64,000 bases of DNA from Halopenitus sp041821145 (lineage in GTDB: Archaea; Halobacteriota; Halobacteria; Halobacteriales; Haloferacaceae): assembly GCF_041821145.1 (NCBI RefSeq), contig NZ_JBGUBC010000006.1, positions 110,989 to 174,988 of the forward strand, given 5' to 3'. Of this stretch, positions 17,300 through 26,631 are shown piece by piece (position 1 is the first letter of the stretch; every line of letters begins with the position of its first letter). Under the pieces are notes generated by a model. It was not told the origin of the DNA. It made no database searches and saw only the letters and a program-made list of their open reading frames with translations. A program made the translations under genes and the position numbers.

Positions 17300-17485
17300 T
17301 CAGCGTTTCAGATACCCTTTATCCAGCAAAAATAGGAGTGTGAAGACCGTGAAGAATGTTATCACTGAAACCAGTCTCGGTAGGGTTCCGGGTTCTGGGC
17401 TCTTCTCGAAGGGGAGGACTACGACAGTTGCGAAAAATAGCGAGACAAAGAGAGATAGCAAGTACTTACCAAATGCTCGGGTCAT
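17300..17485 (-). CDS. 61-aa two-helix membrane protein
   Basis: MTRAFGKYLLSLFVSLFFAT opens a first hydrophobic helix; a second lies near 38-55, with a charged loop between. The start has a short AT-rich upstream region. The opposite strand has no plausible gene here. Small proteins like this are common in haloarchaea and usually uncharacterised. Confidence 0.5.
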   Translation of the reverse strand: MTRAFGKYLLSLFVSLFFATVVVLPFEKSPEPGTLPRLVSVITFFTVFTLLFLLDKGYLKR

Positions 17486-17649
17486 CTTCCTTATCCTCCA
17501 TACGCTGGTGTGTTGAGAGACATATGTGAATACTGTATTGAATGATTCGTGATTCCTTTGTATCTCTCACATCTGCTGAAACCGATCTCCGTTTGAGGCC
17601 ACCGCTTCGCCCTTCGCTATCTCCCAAGAATCCGACTCTCTTCTTGGAT

Positions 17650-18513
17650 TCACATCCCGATGGTGAATCGCTGAACAAGGTTGAGGCGACGAAGTCCGTA
17701 CTCGATCCCGGCCACGACGAGAAGGATAGCGAGATACAGAAACCACGCTCCGAAGTAGAGCGCGTGTGGGTCCTCGACAGTCGCTGTGAACTCCGCTTGG
17801 ACGTCGAACAGAACGAACAGCGCTAGCAGCGCCGAAGGCGTCACCAGTAGATGCCGAACCAGGAGATAGAGCGGCACCGCTGCCAGTAGCCACATTCCGA
17901 CGGCACCGAACAGATACAACACCCACTCGAATCCGCCGGAGATCGTCACTCCAAGCCGAGCAGCAAACCACACCATGACAAAAGCGTGCAGTAACCCACC
18001 GACGATGGCGACAGTCCCAGCCCGTCGACGAGACGCAGGCATCGAAAGCCATGGTACTGACTGCGTGGTCGTCGGGAGGACACGCCAGGTATTCCGACCA
18101 ACATACTCCACGATCCCCAAAAGCGAGAAGCCGACCGTCCAGACTGATGCGTTGACCATATACCGAACGATGTAAAGCCCGTTCTCAACGACTGTGATAC
18201 CGGTCGGCTCGGCGAGGCCTTCGAGTTCGGCGACGTCACGAAACGTCGGTCCTGGAGGTGTAAGTTCCATCCCGAGGACGTAGGCCGTCGTGAGGATGAG
18301 CGCAATCACGGGCGAAATGAGGCGAAATCGGAGGGCGAGCCAGACGGGGACGGCAGCTACGACGACTAAACCACCATATCGCCACAGGAGACCAACCAGC
18401 GAATACTCTGACGGACCAACCGAATACCCGAGACTGACAGCGACCATGAGCAGAACTGCCGCATGGACGAACCCAATTGAGAGACTGAATAGGACGGCTC
18501 GTCTGGAGGGCAT
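17650..18513 (-). CDS. Seven- or eight-helix membrane protein, unknown
   Basis: 287 residues with evenly spaced hydrophobic segments and short, mostly positively charged cytoplasmic loops (MPSRRAV at the N-terminus, SRRRAG mid-protein). No catalytic His, Glu or Cys motif is seen inside the membrane. The pattern resembles an internal repeat of two four-helix halves. I recognise no family. Confidence 0.55.
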   Translation of the reverse strand: MPSRRAVLFSLSIGFVHAAVLLMVAVSLGYSVGPSEYSLVGLLWRYGGLVVVAAVPVWLALRFRLISPVIALILTTAYVLGMELTPPGPTFRDVAELEGLAEPTGITVVENGLYIVRYMVNASVWTVGFSLLGIVEYVGRNTWRVLPTTTQSVPWLSMPASRRRAGTVAIVGGLLHAFVMVWFAARLGVTISGGFEWVLYLFGAVGMWLLAAVPLYLLVRHLLVTPSALLALFVLFDVQAEFTATVEDPHALYFGAWFLYLAILLVVAGIEYGLRRLNLVQRFTIGM

Positions 18514-18622
18514 ACGTTCGACTGCGGGTTCTTCCGGCTTCTTTGTTATCCCGTTACCGAGATAGGGTGCCTCAATCCGTAGTCTCTAGTCACTTGTTGT
18601 GAAGACGACCACTCAGCCGACA

Positions 18623-20062
18623 CTACCCATTCTCGATGACGACCAGTCGATGTCCCGACGCGTATGCGATTATTCCAATCGCTGCAACGACGAGGGTCCA
18701 CGGAACGTACAGCAGTGCGAGTGATCTATTCACGAGAGCCATCCCCGTGTGGGGTGCTAGTGCGAATACAATCGGCACTGGCGCAAGCACGAGCCCGGCG
18801 ATGAACCCGATGGTAAGCGGTGTCTCTCGCTGGCGTGTCACTGCGAGTGGGAGGAAGTACAGCGTCGGAAGCACCAAACTGACCAGACCATACGTGGTGT
18901 CGTATCCGGCCGCGCCCGCGGCGGCCACAGGAAAGAGCAGCCACTGGCCAGCGAGAACCGCCGCTGTCGGCCAGAGGAGCAGCCGTGTCACCGCCTCGTT
19001 TGTGCCCGCTTCTGTTGCAGCCGTGCCCGTATTGAGGAGACGTCTCGCCAGCACGATCTGCCCGAGGACGAGCGGCCCGCCCAACACAAGGGCCGGGGCT
19101 GCACCCGTTGCTGCAATGACATAGACCAAATAGAACAGGAAGTCACCAAGTTGCTCGAACAGCGGACCGGAGACTCCGACGAGCGTTTCGACAGTCGCTG
19201 CGGCAACCCCGACGGCGACCAATGGTCCGACCACGAGCGCGATCCGCCGTGATCGTGAGAGTGCAGCCAGCCGGTGTCCGAACCGCCCCAAGAGTGCAAC
19301 GACACCAGTGAGTAGCACCAACGGAACGCCGACAGCAGCGAGGTCCTGAGCCTTCAACTGTGCCACGTCGACCCCGATCCCGAACGAAGTCGCAGCCCCA
19401 CTGATGATACCGTTGTTCGGTGCGAATACGACGTGGCTTCGACCCCCGAGGGGATCGTACTGCTGGTCGCTTCCTTCCCACGTGACGGCCTCATCGGCAA
19501 TCGCAGCATCGGTCGGTGCGTGCGACACGACCGTCCCCGGCGGCCCGCGCATCGTCATCGAGTCTGCAGCGAGGTAGAACCACCGCGCCTCGCCACCGTG
19601 CCAGTAGAAGAAATCGACCACGTAGACCCCGCCCGCACTCTGGTGGGCCATACCCGGAACGTCGTACTCGACAGTCAGGGTGCTCCCGTTCATCGACGTG
19701 GTGAGTGACTGTGGTTCCTCGACTGCGACGTATCCACGGTCAAACACTCGCTGGACAACGTGGTCGCGGAGTGACTGGTTCTCGCGGAGCGTCTCGACAC
19801 CCGTCCCAGTGAGCGATACCCGGGCAGTCCAGTGCCCCGTTCCGGATTCATCAATCTCGATGGTGAGCGAACTCTCCGCCATACTGATGGCGATGTCGTT
19901 ATCGGCGGCCGCATCAACGAGTGTGTCGCTACAGACGCCACAGACCGCGTGTGGCGGCGGGCGAGCACTGACAGGCGATCCAACTGTCGAAAGCAGAATA
20001 ACACCCACCAATACGGCGATAAATACCGCGCGAAATCCTGTATGCCTGTCAAACCTCGTCAT
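18623..20062 (-). CDS. Signal-peptide membrane protein with extracellular N-domain, unknown
   Basis: 479 residues. A signal peptide or first helix (about 12-32) is followed by a CGVC motif and an extracellular beta-rich domain of about 180 residues (SSLTIEIDESGTGHWTARVS). About eight membrane helices fill residues 230-470. The N-domain pattern, a repeat of exposed beta strands followed by a helical bundle, resembles sensor- or DUF2207-like proteins, but I cannot assign it firmly. It stands alone, with its own upstream region shared divergently with the gene at 20220. Confidence 0.55.
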   Translation of the reverse strand: MTRFDRHTGFRAVFIAVLVGVILLSTVGSPVSARPPPHAVCGVCSDTLVDAAADNDIAISMAESSLTIEIDESGTGHWTARVSLTGTGVETLRENQSLRDHVVQRVFDRGYVAVEEPQSLTTSMNGSTLTVEYDVPGMAHQSAGGVYVVDFFYWHGGEARWFYLAADSMTMRGPPGTVVSHAPTDAAIADEAVTWEGSDQQYDPLGGRSHVVFAPNNGIISGAATSFGIGVDVAQLKAQDLAAVGVPLVLLTGVVALLGRFGHRLAALSRSRRIALVVGPLVAVGVAAATVETLVGVSGPLFEQLGDFLFYLVYVIAATGAAPALVLGGPLVLGQIVLARRLLNTGTAATEAGTNEAVTRLLLWPTAAVLAGQWLLFPVAAAGAAGYDTTYGLVSLVLPTLYFLPLAVTRQRETPLTIGFIAGLVLAPVPIVFALAPHTGMALVNRSLALLYVPWTLVVAAIGIIAYASGHRLVVIENG

Positions 20063-20219
20063 ACTAGTATCTACTCGATATGGAGTCGAGAGACGCCACT
20101 CCTAAGAATCACACTGGTTGCTGGGGAGAGGTTTTTCACTTACCGTGAGAAGATACCCCGATATGGTCCCCAGAACGCAACGTCGGCAAGACACGGAATC
20201 GTGCACCGGGACACCGGTG

Positions 20220-20492
20220 ATGACAGACGGGGGAGAAACCACCGACCCTGGATTCGATGAAGCAGCACTCTACACCGTTGTTCGAGACGCCGTCAAGGAT
20301 GCCCTCCTCGATGTGATCGGGACAATTTTGCTACTCGGTATTGCGTTCGTCCTTGTCATCGCCGGCGTACAGGCCGTATTTTCGTCAATCTCTCCCTGGA
20401 CGGTCGCTATCGGTATCGGTGTGACCGCTGTCGGCGTCTATCTCGCAGCCGCGACGCTTGAAATCATTCCACCAATCAGAGAGTGGTTCTGA
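20220..20492 (+). CDS. Small two-helix membrane protein
   Basis: 90 residues from ATG 20220 (MTDGGETTDPGF). Hydrophilic start, then two hydrophobic segments near 32-52 and 58-78. The upstream in-frame extension to 20118 is not convincing. It ends 10 bases before a Tat lipoprotein gene on the same strand, so the two are likely one transcript. Confidence 0.5.
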   Translation: MTDGGETTDPGFDEAALYTVVRDAVKDALLDVIGTILLLGIAFVLVIAGVQAVFSSISPWTVAIGIGVTAVGVYLAAATLEIIPPIREWF

Positions 20493-20502
20493 ACTCGACA
20501 GT

Positions 20503-20940
20503 ATGCGTCGACGCGCGTTTCTAGCCACACTGGGTGCGAGCGTGGCCACGCTTTCCGGCTGCGTTGGTGAGCAGAGGCCCGAGGTCGGACTCGGAAAGAT
20601 TGGGGTGATGAACCGCCGGCAGAACCCGATCTCAATCCAAGTAACGGTCGAGAAACGAGGTGAAGAGCTATACGACGTCACGCACGACCTCGAAGGACGA
20701 ACAGGAAACATCGTCGATGGTACAACGATTATCGAAGAGTGGATGGGGGATCAAACTCGGTATCTGGTATCGGTTTCCTTGACCAACGGCGAACTCGAAA
20801 CGACGTACTCAACGGCTGATGCGGAATCGTTCGTCGACGACTGGGGAGCCAACCAGTGTTTCAGTCTCTTTTTCACGGTCGAACCGGGTCAGATCAGCAC
20901 TGCACTCGGCGCGATGGAATCCTGCCCGACGACTCCCTGA
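20503..20940 (+). CDS. Small Tat lipoprotein, unknown
   Basis: 145 residues from ATG 20503: RRRAFLATLGASVATLSGC is a twin-arginine signal ending in a lipobox Cys. The mature part (about 125 residues) is beta-rich with two Cys near the C-terminus (NQCFSLFF and ESCPTTP) that could form a disulphide. Families of such beta-sandwich lipoproteins are abundant in haloarchaea without known function. Confidence 0.65.
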   Translation: MRRRAFLATLGASVATLSGCVGEQRPEVGLGKIGVMNRRQNPISIQVTVEKRGEELYDVTHDLEGRTGNIVDGTTIIEEWMGDQTRYLVSVSLTNGELETTYSTADAESFVDDWGANQCFSLFFTVEPGQISTALGAMESCPTTP

Positions 20941-21019
20941 CTAGATCTGGAGGGAGCAACCATTCTGGTCTCCAGAATTGTCCGACACAATTTTGCACCC
21001 ATTACAGGATAACTTCTGT

Positions 21020-22132
21020 ATGATCGCCCTCCAGAGTTCATCACCGTCGCTCGGTCCCCCAGTTGCCGCACTTCTCGCTCTCGTTCTCGTCGGAGGTCTC
21101 ATTGGAGCGGTGGGAAGTGCGGTAGTCCGCCGTCTCTCGAACCCTGTCGGAAAGTACCGCTTGTTGTACGGGGCCGTTCTCTTCCCGTTCACATTGCTAT
21201 CATACGGCGTCTTGGTCCTCCTTGGATTTGGCCCTGCGATCAGAGCCCTCTTTCCCACTAATCCGGTTTTCCTCAGCAATATCCTCACCAATTTCATCAC
21301 CTTCCTCGCCACAGGTTTCGTCTGGCTCGCGGCCTACGCACCCACAATACGTGGTGTCCGCGACGTACGAGAGGTGGAGCTGAACACGAGCACAGCTCTC
21401 TCGAAGATGGGGCGTTACGTACTCGGTCTAAGTGCCGTCCTCGCAGTCGTGATTGTCCCGCTTCAAGCACTCCCGTCGGAATCTTCTCCCCTTGTCCTGG
21501 CAGTTGGACTTGCGGCCATCGCCATCATCTTTCTCTACGCTTCACCGTGGCTCATTCCGCTACTCCGTTCAACACAGAAACCGACCGAAGACGTCGCTAA
21601 CCGCGTTGCGACGCTCTGTTCCAGAGCTGACCTTAATGTCCGAGATGTCAGAATTCTCGACACAGACGACGAAGAAACAGCCGATTCCCTCGTTCGTGGT
21701 CCACCGAACTATCGCCGGCTGTTCCTCACGAGCACGTTCCTAGACGTATTTGACGATGATACGGCAACTGCACTCCTAGCTATTGAGGCAGGGCGACTCG
21801 ACACTCACGTCTTCGAAATCAGGGTGAGTACTGTGATTGTTGCTGGTATTGCCCTTATTGCGTCTCTGACCGGCGTAGGGTCAAGATGGCTGTTACTCGG
21901 GTTCTCAGTCGTCGTGCTACTCTTTGGATTCTGGCTGTCCCGGCGACAAATCCGAGTGGCCGACGAATACGCCGCCGAACGGGTAGGTGAATCCGCGCTC
22001 TCAGACGCCCTCAATCGATACGCCGACGTTCACGCAATCGAACCAACCCGTCGACGGTTCCCGAACCCGCTATCAGTCAACGTTCCGCTTGGCGATCGCA
22101 TTGACCAGCTGAGTACACTGACTGAAGCGTGA
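21020..22132 (+). CDS. M48-like (Ste24/HtpX-fold) membrane protein lacking the HEXXH zinc site
   Basis: 370 residues from ATG 21020. Several membrane helices are followed by a soluble core similar to M48 peptidases: NYRRLFLTSTFLDVFDDDT, then TALLAIEAGRLDTH where active enzymes have ALLAHELGH, then two helices and VADEYAAERVGESALSDALN, which matches the ELxADRYA region carrying the third zinc ligand. Both histidines and the Glu of HEXXH are replaced (IEAGR). It is therefore probably a pseudoprotease, perhaps a regulator or chaperone of an active M48 enzyme. The reading is by alignment to remembered family patterns, so moderate certainty. Confidence 0.6.
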   Translation: MIALQSSSPSLGPPVAALLALVLVGGLIGAVGSAVVRRLSNPVGKYRLLYGAVLFPFTLLSYGVLVLLGFGPAIRALFPTNPVFLSNILTNFITFLATGFVWLAAYAPTIRGVRDVREVELNTSTALSKMGRYVLGLSAVLAVVIVPLQALPSESSPLVLAVGLAAIAIIFLYASPWLIPLLRSTQKPTEDVANRVATLCSRADLNVRDVRILDTDDEETADSLVRGPPNYRRLFLTSTFLDVFDDDTATALLAIEAGRLDTHVFEIRVSTVIVAGIALIASLTGVGSRWLLLGFSVVVLLFGFWLSRRQIRVADEYAAERVGESALSDALNRYADVHAIEPTRRRFPNPLSVNVPLGDRIDQLSTLTEA

Positions 22133-22197
22133 AGAGATAGCGAGGAACCGTTGTAGAATCGAACAGCTGGCTCACCTCAACCGAATTGCAGAGCGGT

Positions 22198-22353
22198 TCA
22201 CGGGAGGTACGTCGCAAGGAAGTTGACGAGACGATCCAATCGTTCGTTGATTCTGTTTTCATCGTCCTCCTCCGCATCGCTCTCAGGGCAAGACTGTTCC
22301 ATAAGGTCCACAACATACCACAGTGGCCTGTATCTTGTGCTCCGACGAACCAC
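22198..22353 (-). CDS. Candidate 51-aa small protein
   Basis: From GTG 22353 the frame reads 51 residues to TGA 22198, with a basic-aromatic start (RRSTRYRPLWYVVDLMEQ) and an acidic, helical end. It begins 11 bases after the stop of the 73-aa gene upstream. No motif is recognised. Short length and a GTG start leave it uncertain. Confidence 0.3.
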   Translation of the reverse strand: MVRRSTRYRPLWYVVDLMEQSCPESDAEEDDENRINERLDRLVNFLATYLP

Positions 22354-22364
22354 CTATAGAGAAC

Positions 22365-22586
22365 TTAGTTGTCCTGTTGCGTCTTTTCGAGTTCACGCGC
22401 TTGTTCATCGATCTTAGAGAGTTCTCGCACAACGGTATCGTCCGACCCTCCATGTGCGACTCGCACGGAAAGATCCAGCGGCGATGGGATAAAACGAGCT
22501 TCATCAGCCTCCTCACCGGGTTCCTCATCAGTCTCCCTATCCCATCTAAACAAGGTCTGAAACACCTCCCAGATGTTGAGGCTCAT
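22365..22586 (-). CDS. Small acidic 73-aa protein, unknown
   Basis: MSLNIWEVFQTLFRW at the N-terminus is amphipathic; the rest is strongly acidic (ETDEEPGEEADEA) and ends in a charged helix (LSKIDEQARELEKTQ). The composition is typical of haloarchaeal cytosolic proteins. No motif. It is the likely first gene of a short pair with the next small frame. Confidence 0.45.
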   Translation of the reverse strand: MSLNIWEVFQTLFRWDRETDEEPGEEADEARFIPSPLDLSVRVAHGGSDDTVVRELSKIDEQARELEKTQQDN

Positions 22587-22692
22587 ATCCCAGGTTAGGG
22601 TTCATCGAGTGTTAAGTCTTTAGCGGCGGGTTGGATCGACAGACTTGATGGCCGGTAGGTAACCATCGGGTCTAGTCCTGCCGGGTGCAGAC

Positions 22693-23235
22693 TTAGGACT
22701 CGCAGTCGTACGAGCGACTGTCCTTCTCGACCGTGACAGTTCGAGTCGAATTAGCGACGACAGTGCCTGATTCACGTAGCCGGATGTGGATGTCGGCTGT
22801 CCCGCCAACTGTAAGTGATTCATCGTCACGGACGACCCAGAAGACGTTCACCCGCTCTCGACCAGTTTGCTGAACGGGTTCCGTAGTAGTCTTTGAACTG
22901 TTGCCGATGCTCACTTCAACATCATAATTGGAGTCCTCACCACCTTTCATTGGGGTTTCCACGAGGACGTCGGCACGAACCGTCAGATGGTCACCGGGTG
23001 TGCCACTCGCAATACATGTTGCCACGGTACCGTTCTCGATGTCTGGCATCGTAATGTCGTCATTGAGATGGACGGATACGTTGGTAGCCTCAACAGTGGC
23101 TTCGTCTGGATTGATCTGGTCGGTGACCGGGGCGAACAGCACTAAGGTACCGACGCTGAACGCTGTCAAGAGGAGAAACGCGATGATGGAGGCAGGGCGG
23201 GGTGGCCAGTCGAGCAGCCACGGAAGGAGGTTCAC
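22693..23235 (-). CDS. Membrane-anchored beta-domain protein, unknown
   Basis: 180 residues: one N-terminal hydrophobic helix (about 15-37) and then an extracellular immunoglobulin-like beta domain (TVEATNVSVHLND, TVRADVLVETP, VNVFWVVRDD, TRTVTVEKD). It has two cysteines, one near the middle and one three residues from the end (YDCES). Surface location is inferred. No family recognised. Confidence 0.55.
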   Translation of the reverse strand: MNLLPWLLDWPPRPASIIAFLLLTAFSVGTLVLFAPVTDQINPDEATVEATNVSVHLNDDITMPDIENGTVATCIASGTPGDHLTVRADVLVETPMKGGEDSNYDVEVSIGNSSKTTTEPVQQTGRERVNVFWVVRDDESLTVGGTADIHIRLRESGTVVANSTRTVTVEKDSRSYDCES

Positions 23236-23280
23236 AACCGGATTACTGAGGAGGGGGATAAAATGGATTGGGGAGACGAA

Positions 23281-23601
23281 TCAGGTATCTGAACGCTCAC
23301 GGAGTAGGAGAGCAGTGAGAAGAAGAATGATCCCAGTCGGTAACATAAACAAGCCGATCGTGAAATTCCAGAAGCCGAGAAGGAATTGCCCGACAGCTCC
23401 GATGAGCAAGAACCTGAACCGGTTTAACACCGCTCCTACAGCCCCCACCCACCCAAGGCCGATCGTGATGAGGAACAGTACGAGTCGAGACGTTCGATAG
23501 CCAGGGGCGGGGAGGATGGCGATAAGAATGGCCGTAAGGAGAACAACTGCGACAACTGATGCTCCTCGAAGAACGTCGAGTGTAGAGTACTCCGTTGTCA
23601 T
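23281..23601 (-). CDS. Four-helix membrane protein, unknown
   Basis: 106 residues from ATG 23601 (MTTEYSTLDVLRGAS); in-frame residues further upstream overlap the next gene and are not protein-like. Three or four hydrophobic segments fill the length, and the C-terminus is charged (LLRERSDT). Family unknown. Confidence 0.5.
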   Translation of the reverse strand: MTTEYSTLDVLRGASVVAVVLLTAILIAILPAPGYRTSRLVLFLITIGLGWVGAVGAVLNRFRFLLIGAVGQFLLGFWNFTIGLFMLPTGIILLLTALLLRERSDT

Positions 23602-23722
23602 AGATGCAGTCGTGCGATCAGGGCATTGAATCTCACACTGCTTAATCTGTTGTCCCCTCATGCTTGATTTGGCGATGCTTATCCAACCAAATCTCTTTCC
23701 TCTGTTAGAGATGGAATGGACG

Positions 23723-24652
23723 TCACCAGCTCTGCATCCCTGCCTCAAAGACGAACACTACGATCCTGTTAGCCAGTAAGAGGGCTGCATACGCTAGCGC
23801 CGGGGCAAGGAGAGATGCGGTTCGGTCATACGTGTACGCCGCGATACCGAGTACAGCGAGCTGCGTAACTGCAAACAACCCACCAGCGACCGTCCCAACC
23901 TCCGCAATACCAGCGAAGACGATGATCGCAGTTACGAATACGACGGGAGCGAAGCCAAGGTAGGGAAGCCAATCATTCTCAAGACGTTCGTTCGCATAGA
24001 CTGCTACGCCGAGTGAGAGCGTGAATGCGATCGCACCGATGAGCTTCCCCAGTTCGGGAACCGTCGCAAGTCCGCCGGTGTTGCTCACCATCACGAACCC
24101 CGCAACGGCGGTGGTCAGGACAATCGCGGTGTCGGCACTGACGACCTGTTCAAAGCTCGCTTGGATGAGAACCTGGCAGATCACGACCAGCATCGGGACG
24201 CCGATGATCAACCCCAGGCCGGCGATGAGGAGGATTGGCAGCACGGATGCATCGGCAGCGATTGACGTCTTTGTCAGTGCGTTGTACGGAACGCCAGTCA
24301 CAACACCGACGAGTTTGGTGAGAGCGACACAAATGATCGGTGTAAGAACAGCGAGGCCAACCAGCGGCACTACTTTTCGAGACGGAAGGCGTAGGCCAAG
24401 ATCAATCTCCCGGAACCGACTGTACGCGACCGTGAATCCAATCAGTCCGAACAGGAGAACACCACCATTGACCAGCCCACTGACAAACACCCCACCTACA
24501 CTTGGTGGCCTTCCGAACACAGTTGTCAGTACTTGACTGACGAGTTCTCGCCAAAGATACACCCCTACTAACAGTGCTGTGACAATCCCGATCTCCAGCA
24601 CGACAGGGTGACTCGAAGTGATGGAGGGTCTACCATCGTTTTGGAGGGACAT
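23723..24652 (-). CDS. CPBP-like membrane protein with apparently lost catalytic motif
   Basis: 309 residues with eight to nine membrane segments and the order of loops seen in CPBP proteases, including SRFREIDLGLRLPSRK before the core. Where active members have EExxxR, this protein has CQVLIQASFEQ (about 163-173); the later His-containing helices are also missing (SNTGGLATVPELGK). It may be a non-catalytic CPBP homologue or an unrelated multi-pass protein. A TATA-like TTAAATATG lies about 25 bases before the start. Confidence 0.5.
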   Translation of the reverse strand: MSLQNDGRPSITSSHPVVLEIGIVTALLVGVYLWRELVSQVLTTVFGRPPSVGGVFVSGLVNGGVLLFGLIGFTVAYSRFREIDLGLRLPSRKVVPLVGLAVLTPIICVALTKLVGVVTGVPYNALTKTSIAADASVLPILLIAGLGLIIGVPMLVVICQVLIQASFEQVVSADTAIVLTTAVAGFVMVSNTGGLATVPELGKLIGAIAFTLSLGVAVYANERLENDWLPYLGFAPVVFVTAIIVFAGIAEVGTVAGGLFAVTQLAVLGIAAYTYDRTASLLAPALAYAALLLANRIVVFVFEAGMQSW

Positions 24653-24670
24653 ACCTCGATTTCAGATGGC

Positions 24671-24680
24671 ACATATTTAA
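24671..24680 (-). promoter_or_regulatory. TATA box of the CPBP-like gene
   Basis: Read on the minus strand, TTAAATATGT lies 19-28 bases before the ATG at 24652, consistent with a leaderless or near-leaderless transcript. Confidence 0.45.
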
Positions 24681-24805
24681 CTTCTTATCTGAATGAGCCC
24701 CAATAGGAAGGGCCGATCCTTGAGGCTGTCATATTTAGAGCACTCCCATAGTATCTACGTCCCACACACAATCGACTGTTCGATCATCAATCCATCCCCA
24801 AGCCG

Positions 24806-24961
24806 ATGACGAAGTCGACAGAAATGGTGAGCCTGCTCGTCGTGCTCGAATTCGTGGTGATGTCTTCCATCGTTCTTCTTCTGGTTCCGCTCAAAGCCGC
24901 GGCTCCTCTCATCCCCCTGCTCTTGGTCTTCGTAATCGTACTGCACTTGTACTGGTCGTGA
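24806..24961 (+). CDS. 51-aa two-helix membrane protein
   Basis: ATG 24806 to TGA 24961 encodes MTKSTEMVSLLVVLEFVVMS, a short basic turn, and a second helix (APLIPLLLVFVIVLHLYW). It is a clear helical hairpin below usual length cut-offs. The opposite-strand frame is rich in His and Arg and looks like its shadow. Function unknown; size and hydrophobicity fit small regulatory or toxin-like membrane peptides. Confidence 0.5.
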   Translation: MTKSTEMVSLLVVLEFVVMSSIVLLLVPLKAAAPLIPLLLVFVIVLHLYWS

Positions 24962-25064
24962 CTCTGCCAGCTTCGATGGAGAACAGTTAAGCCGTCATCA
25001 GATCAGTGGCATCGAATTGGACTGCTGACGACAGATTGACAACCCGGGATTCAGAACAGCCGGT

Positions 25065-26000
25065 ATGGTCCTCAATCGGCGAACGGCCCTCCACCTCGCC
25101 GGAACAACCGTAGCCACAGCTCTCGCAGGCTGTGCATCACTCACACCAGATTCCTCCACAGATCCGAAACAAGAGTATAGTCTCTCACTCGACCGAATTG
25201 AACAACCGCTCGTTGATTACGTCCTCTACCATCCCGGTGAAGACGTATACGACCAGCCCGCCCACCGTGCGTTAGCTGAAATACTCCCCGACGGTCGGCA
25301 CACGACCTACGGCTACAAGCCTCTTCCCGAGGACGCATTCGTTGCTCACGACGAACGGTATTACCAGACGAAAATCGTTGTCACTGGCGAACGGCGAATG
25401 GAGCGACCATTCGTCCGCGTCACTCCTATACCTGAGGATCAGGTTCCTGAGGACGTCCCGACGGTCGATTCACTCGCCCGGCCTGTCGGCCGCGTCATCA
25501 AAATCCTTCACAGCTACACCGTCACAAACGGGGAAAGCGGGAGTGCCGATCTCCTTCGGGATGATGCCTACGTCCTCCGGCGACCATACGAACTGAATAG
25601 CCGCCTTACCGACGACCTCGATGGGCAAATTGTGGTGATGGATTCTGACGGCCACTGGGCCTACCGGGTCAACGTTACGACGGAACGACTTTATGAACCA
25701 GCGTACACGACACTCGCAATCGAAGTCGCAGCCACGGAAGACGCGTTCCGCGACATCGCATTCGCCGCCAGAGTTGATTCCCGACTCGATCCAGAAGAGC
25801 TCAACGCGCCCGTTCGTCAGTTACTCGAACAGGTTATCGCGCAAGACACGTATCGAGAAACGACCCCGCTCTCGACGGAGTACGTAAATCTACTCGACGC
25901 GCTCGATCTCGAACACGTCGAGACTGCTTCGAACGGCCATCATCTCTGGTACGACGACACGCTGTACCGATACGGCCTCTACATCAACGATGCGGACTAG
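25065..26000 (+). CDS. Tat lipoprotein, unknown
   Basis: 311 residues. NRRTALHLAGTT begins a twin-arginine signal that ends in LAGC (lipobox Cys near 23). The mature domain has alternating strands with many Tyr, Asp and Glu, for example LVDYVLYHPGEDVYDQP and GHWAYRVNVTTERLYEP. No catalytic motif is recognised. It should be anchored on the outer face of the membrane. Confidence 0.7.
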   Translation: MVLNRRTALHLAGTTVATALAGCASLTPDSSTDPKQEYSLSLDRIEQPLVDYVLYHPGEDVYDQPAHRALAEILPDGRHTTYGYKPLPEDAFVAHDERYYQTKIVVTGERRMERPFVRVTPIPEDQVPEDVPTVDSLARPVGRVIKILHSYTVTNGESGSADLLRDDAYVLRRPYELNSRLTDDLDGQIVVMDSDGHWAYRVNVTTERLYEPAYTTLAIEVAATEDAFRDIAFAARVDSRLDPEELNAPVRQLLEQVIAQDTYRETTPLSTEYVNLLDALDLEHVETASNGHHLWYDDTLYRYGLYINDAD

Positions 26001-26059
26001 CTGTTCTCTCGTTCCGAGAGACGCCTGAGATTTACTACCGTCCCCGTCTACACTCTATT

Positions 26060-26539
26060 ATGGTCTCCCGTCGAACACTCCGAAAAGCCCTCCTCGGCCG
26101 TGACGTCGCTATCGCTTATGCGATCATCGTCGCATTGTATCTCCTGAAATTCGTTCCGTTCCAACCCACACAAATCCCGCCCTATCTCCTGATCGTCGCC
26201 TATGATCTCGTCGAAGTAGCACTCCCGTTCCTCACCCCGTACTACCCGATCGCATTCCCGCTATTCCTGTATGTGCTCGCTGTGAGTGGCGCAGGCATCA
26301 CTCGGAAATTTCGCGCCACCGATGGTGAACAGTCAGCCTGGCTGCAGACACTCGGCGGTGTCTGTCTCATCATCGGACTCATCTCACTGGGGTTCGGCGC
26401 GTTCGTCGGCGGCCCACTCATCTCCCCCACAGACAACCCGACGCCGCTGGCCATTACCGGCGCGACGGGTGTCATCTTTCTCGTGACGGCTTGGTGGTTG
26501 CTCGGCCGCCCGACTTTCCAATCCGCCGCCCCCGCTTGA
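26060..26539 (+). CDS. Four-helix membrane protein, unknown
   Basis: 159 residues. The basic start SRRTLRKALLGRDVA is followed by hydrophobic segments near 18-32, 42-60, 70-82, 100-118 and 132-150. It has its own start 60 bases after the lipoprotein gene. No family recognised. Confidence 0.5.
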   Translation: MVSRRTLRKALLGRDVAIAYAIIVALYLLKFVPFQPTQIPPYLLIVAYDLVEVALPFLTPYYPIAFPLFLYVLAVSGAGITRKFRATDGEQSAWLQTLGGVCLIIGLISLGFGAFVGGPLISPTDNPTPLAITGATGVIFLVTAWWLLGRPTFQSAAPA

Positions 26540-26631
26540 ACGAATCCAAACTCCTCTCGTAAGCAAGCTACCGACCTTGATTAAACGCCAGAAAGAACGA
26601 CTCAGTTCCGATGTTGATACCCCCGGTTCAA

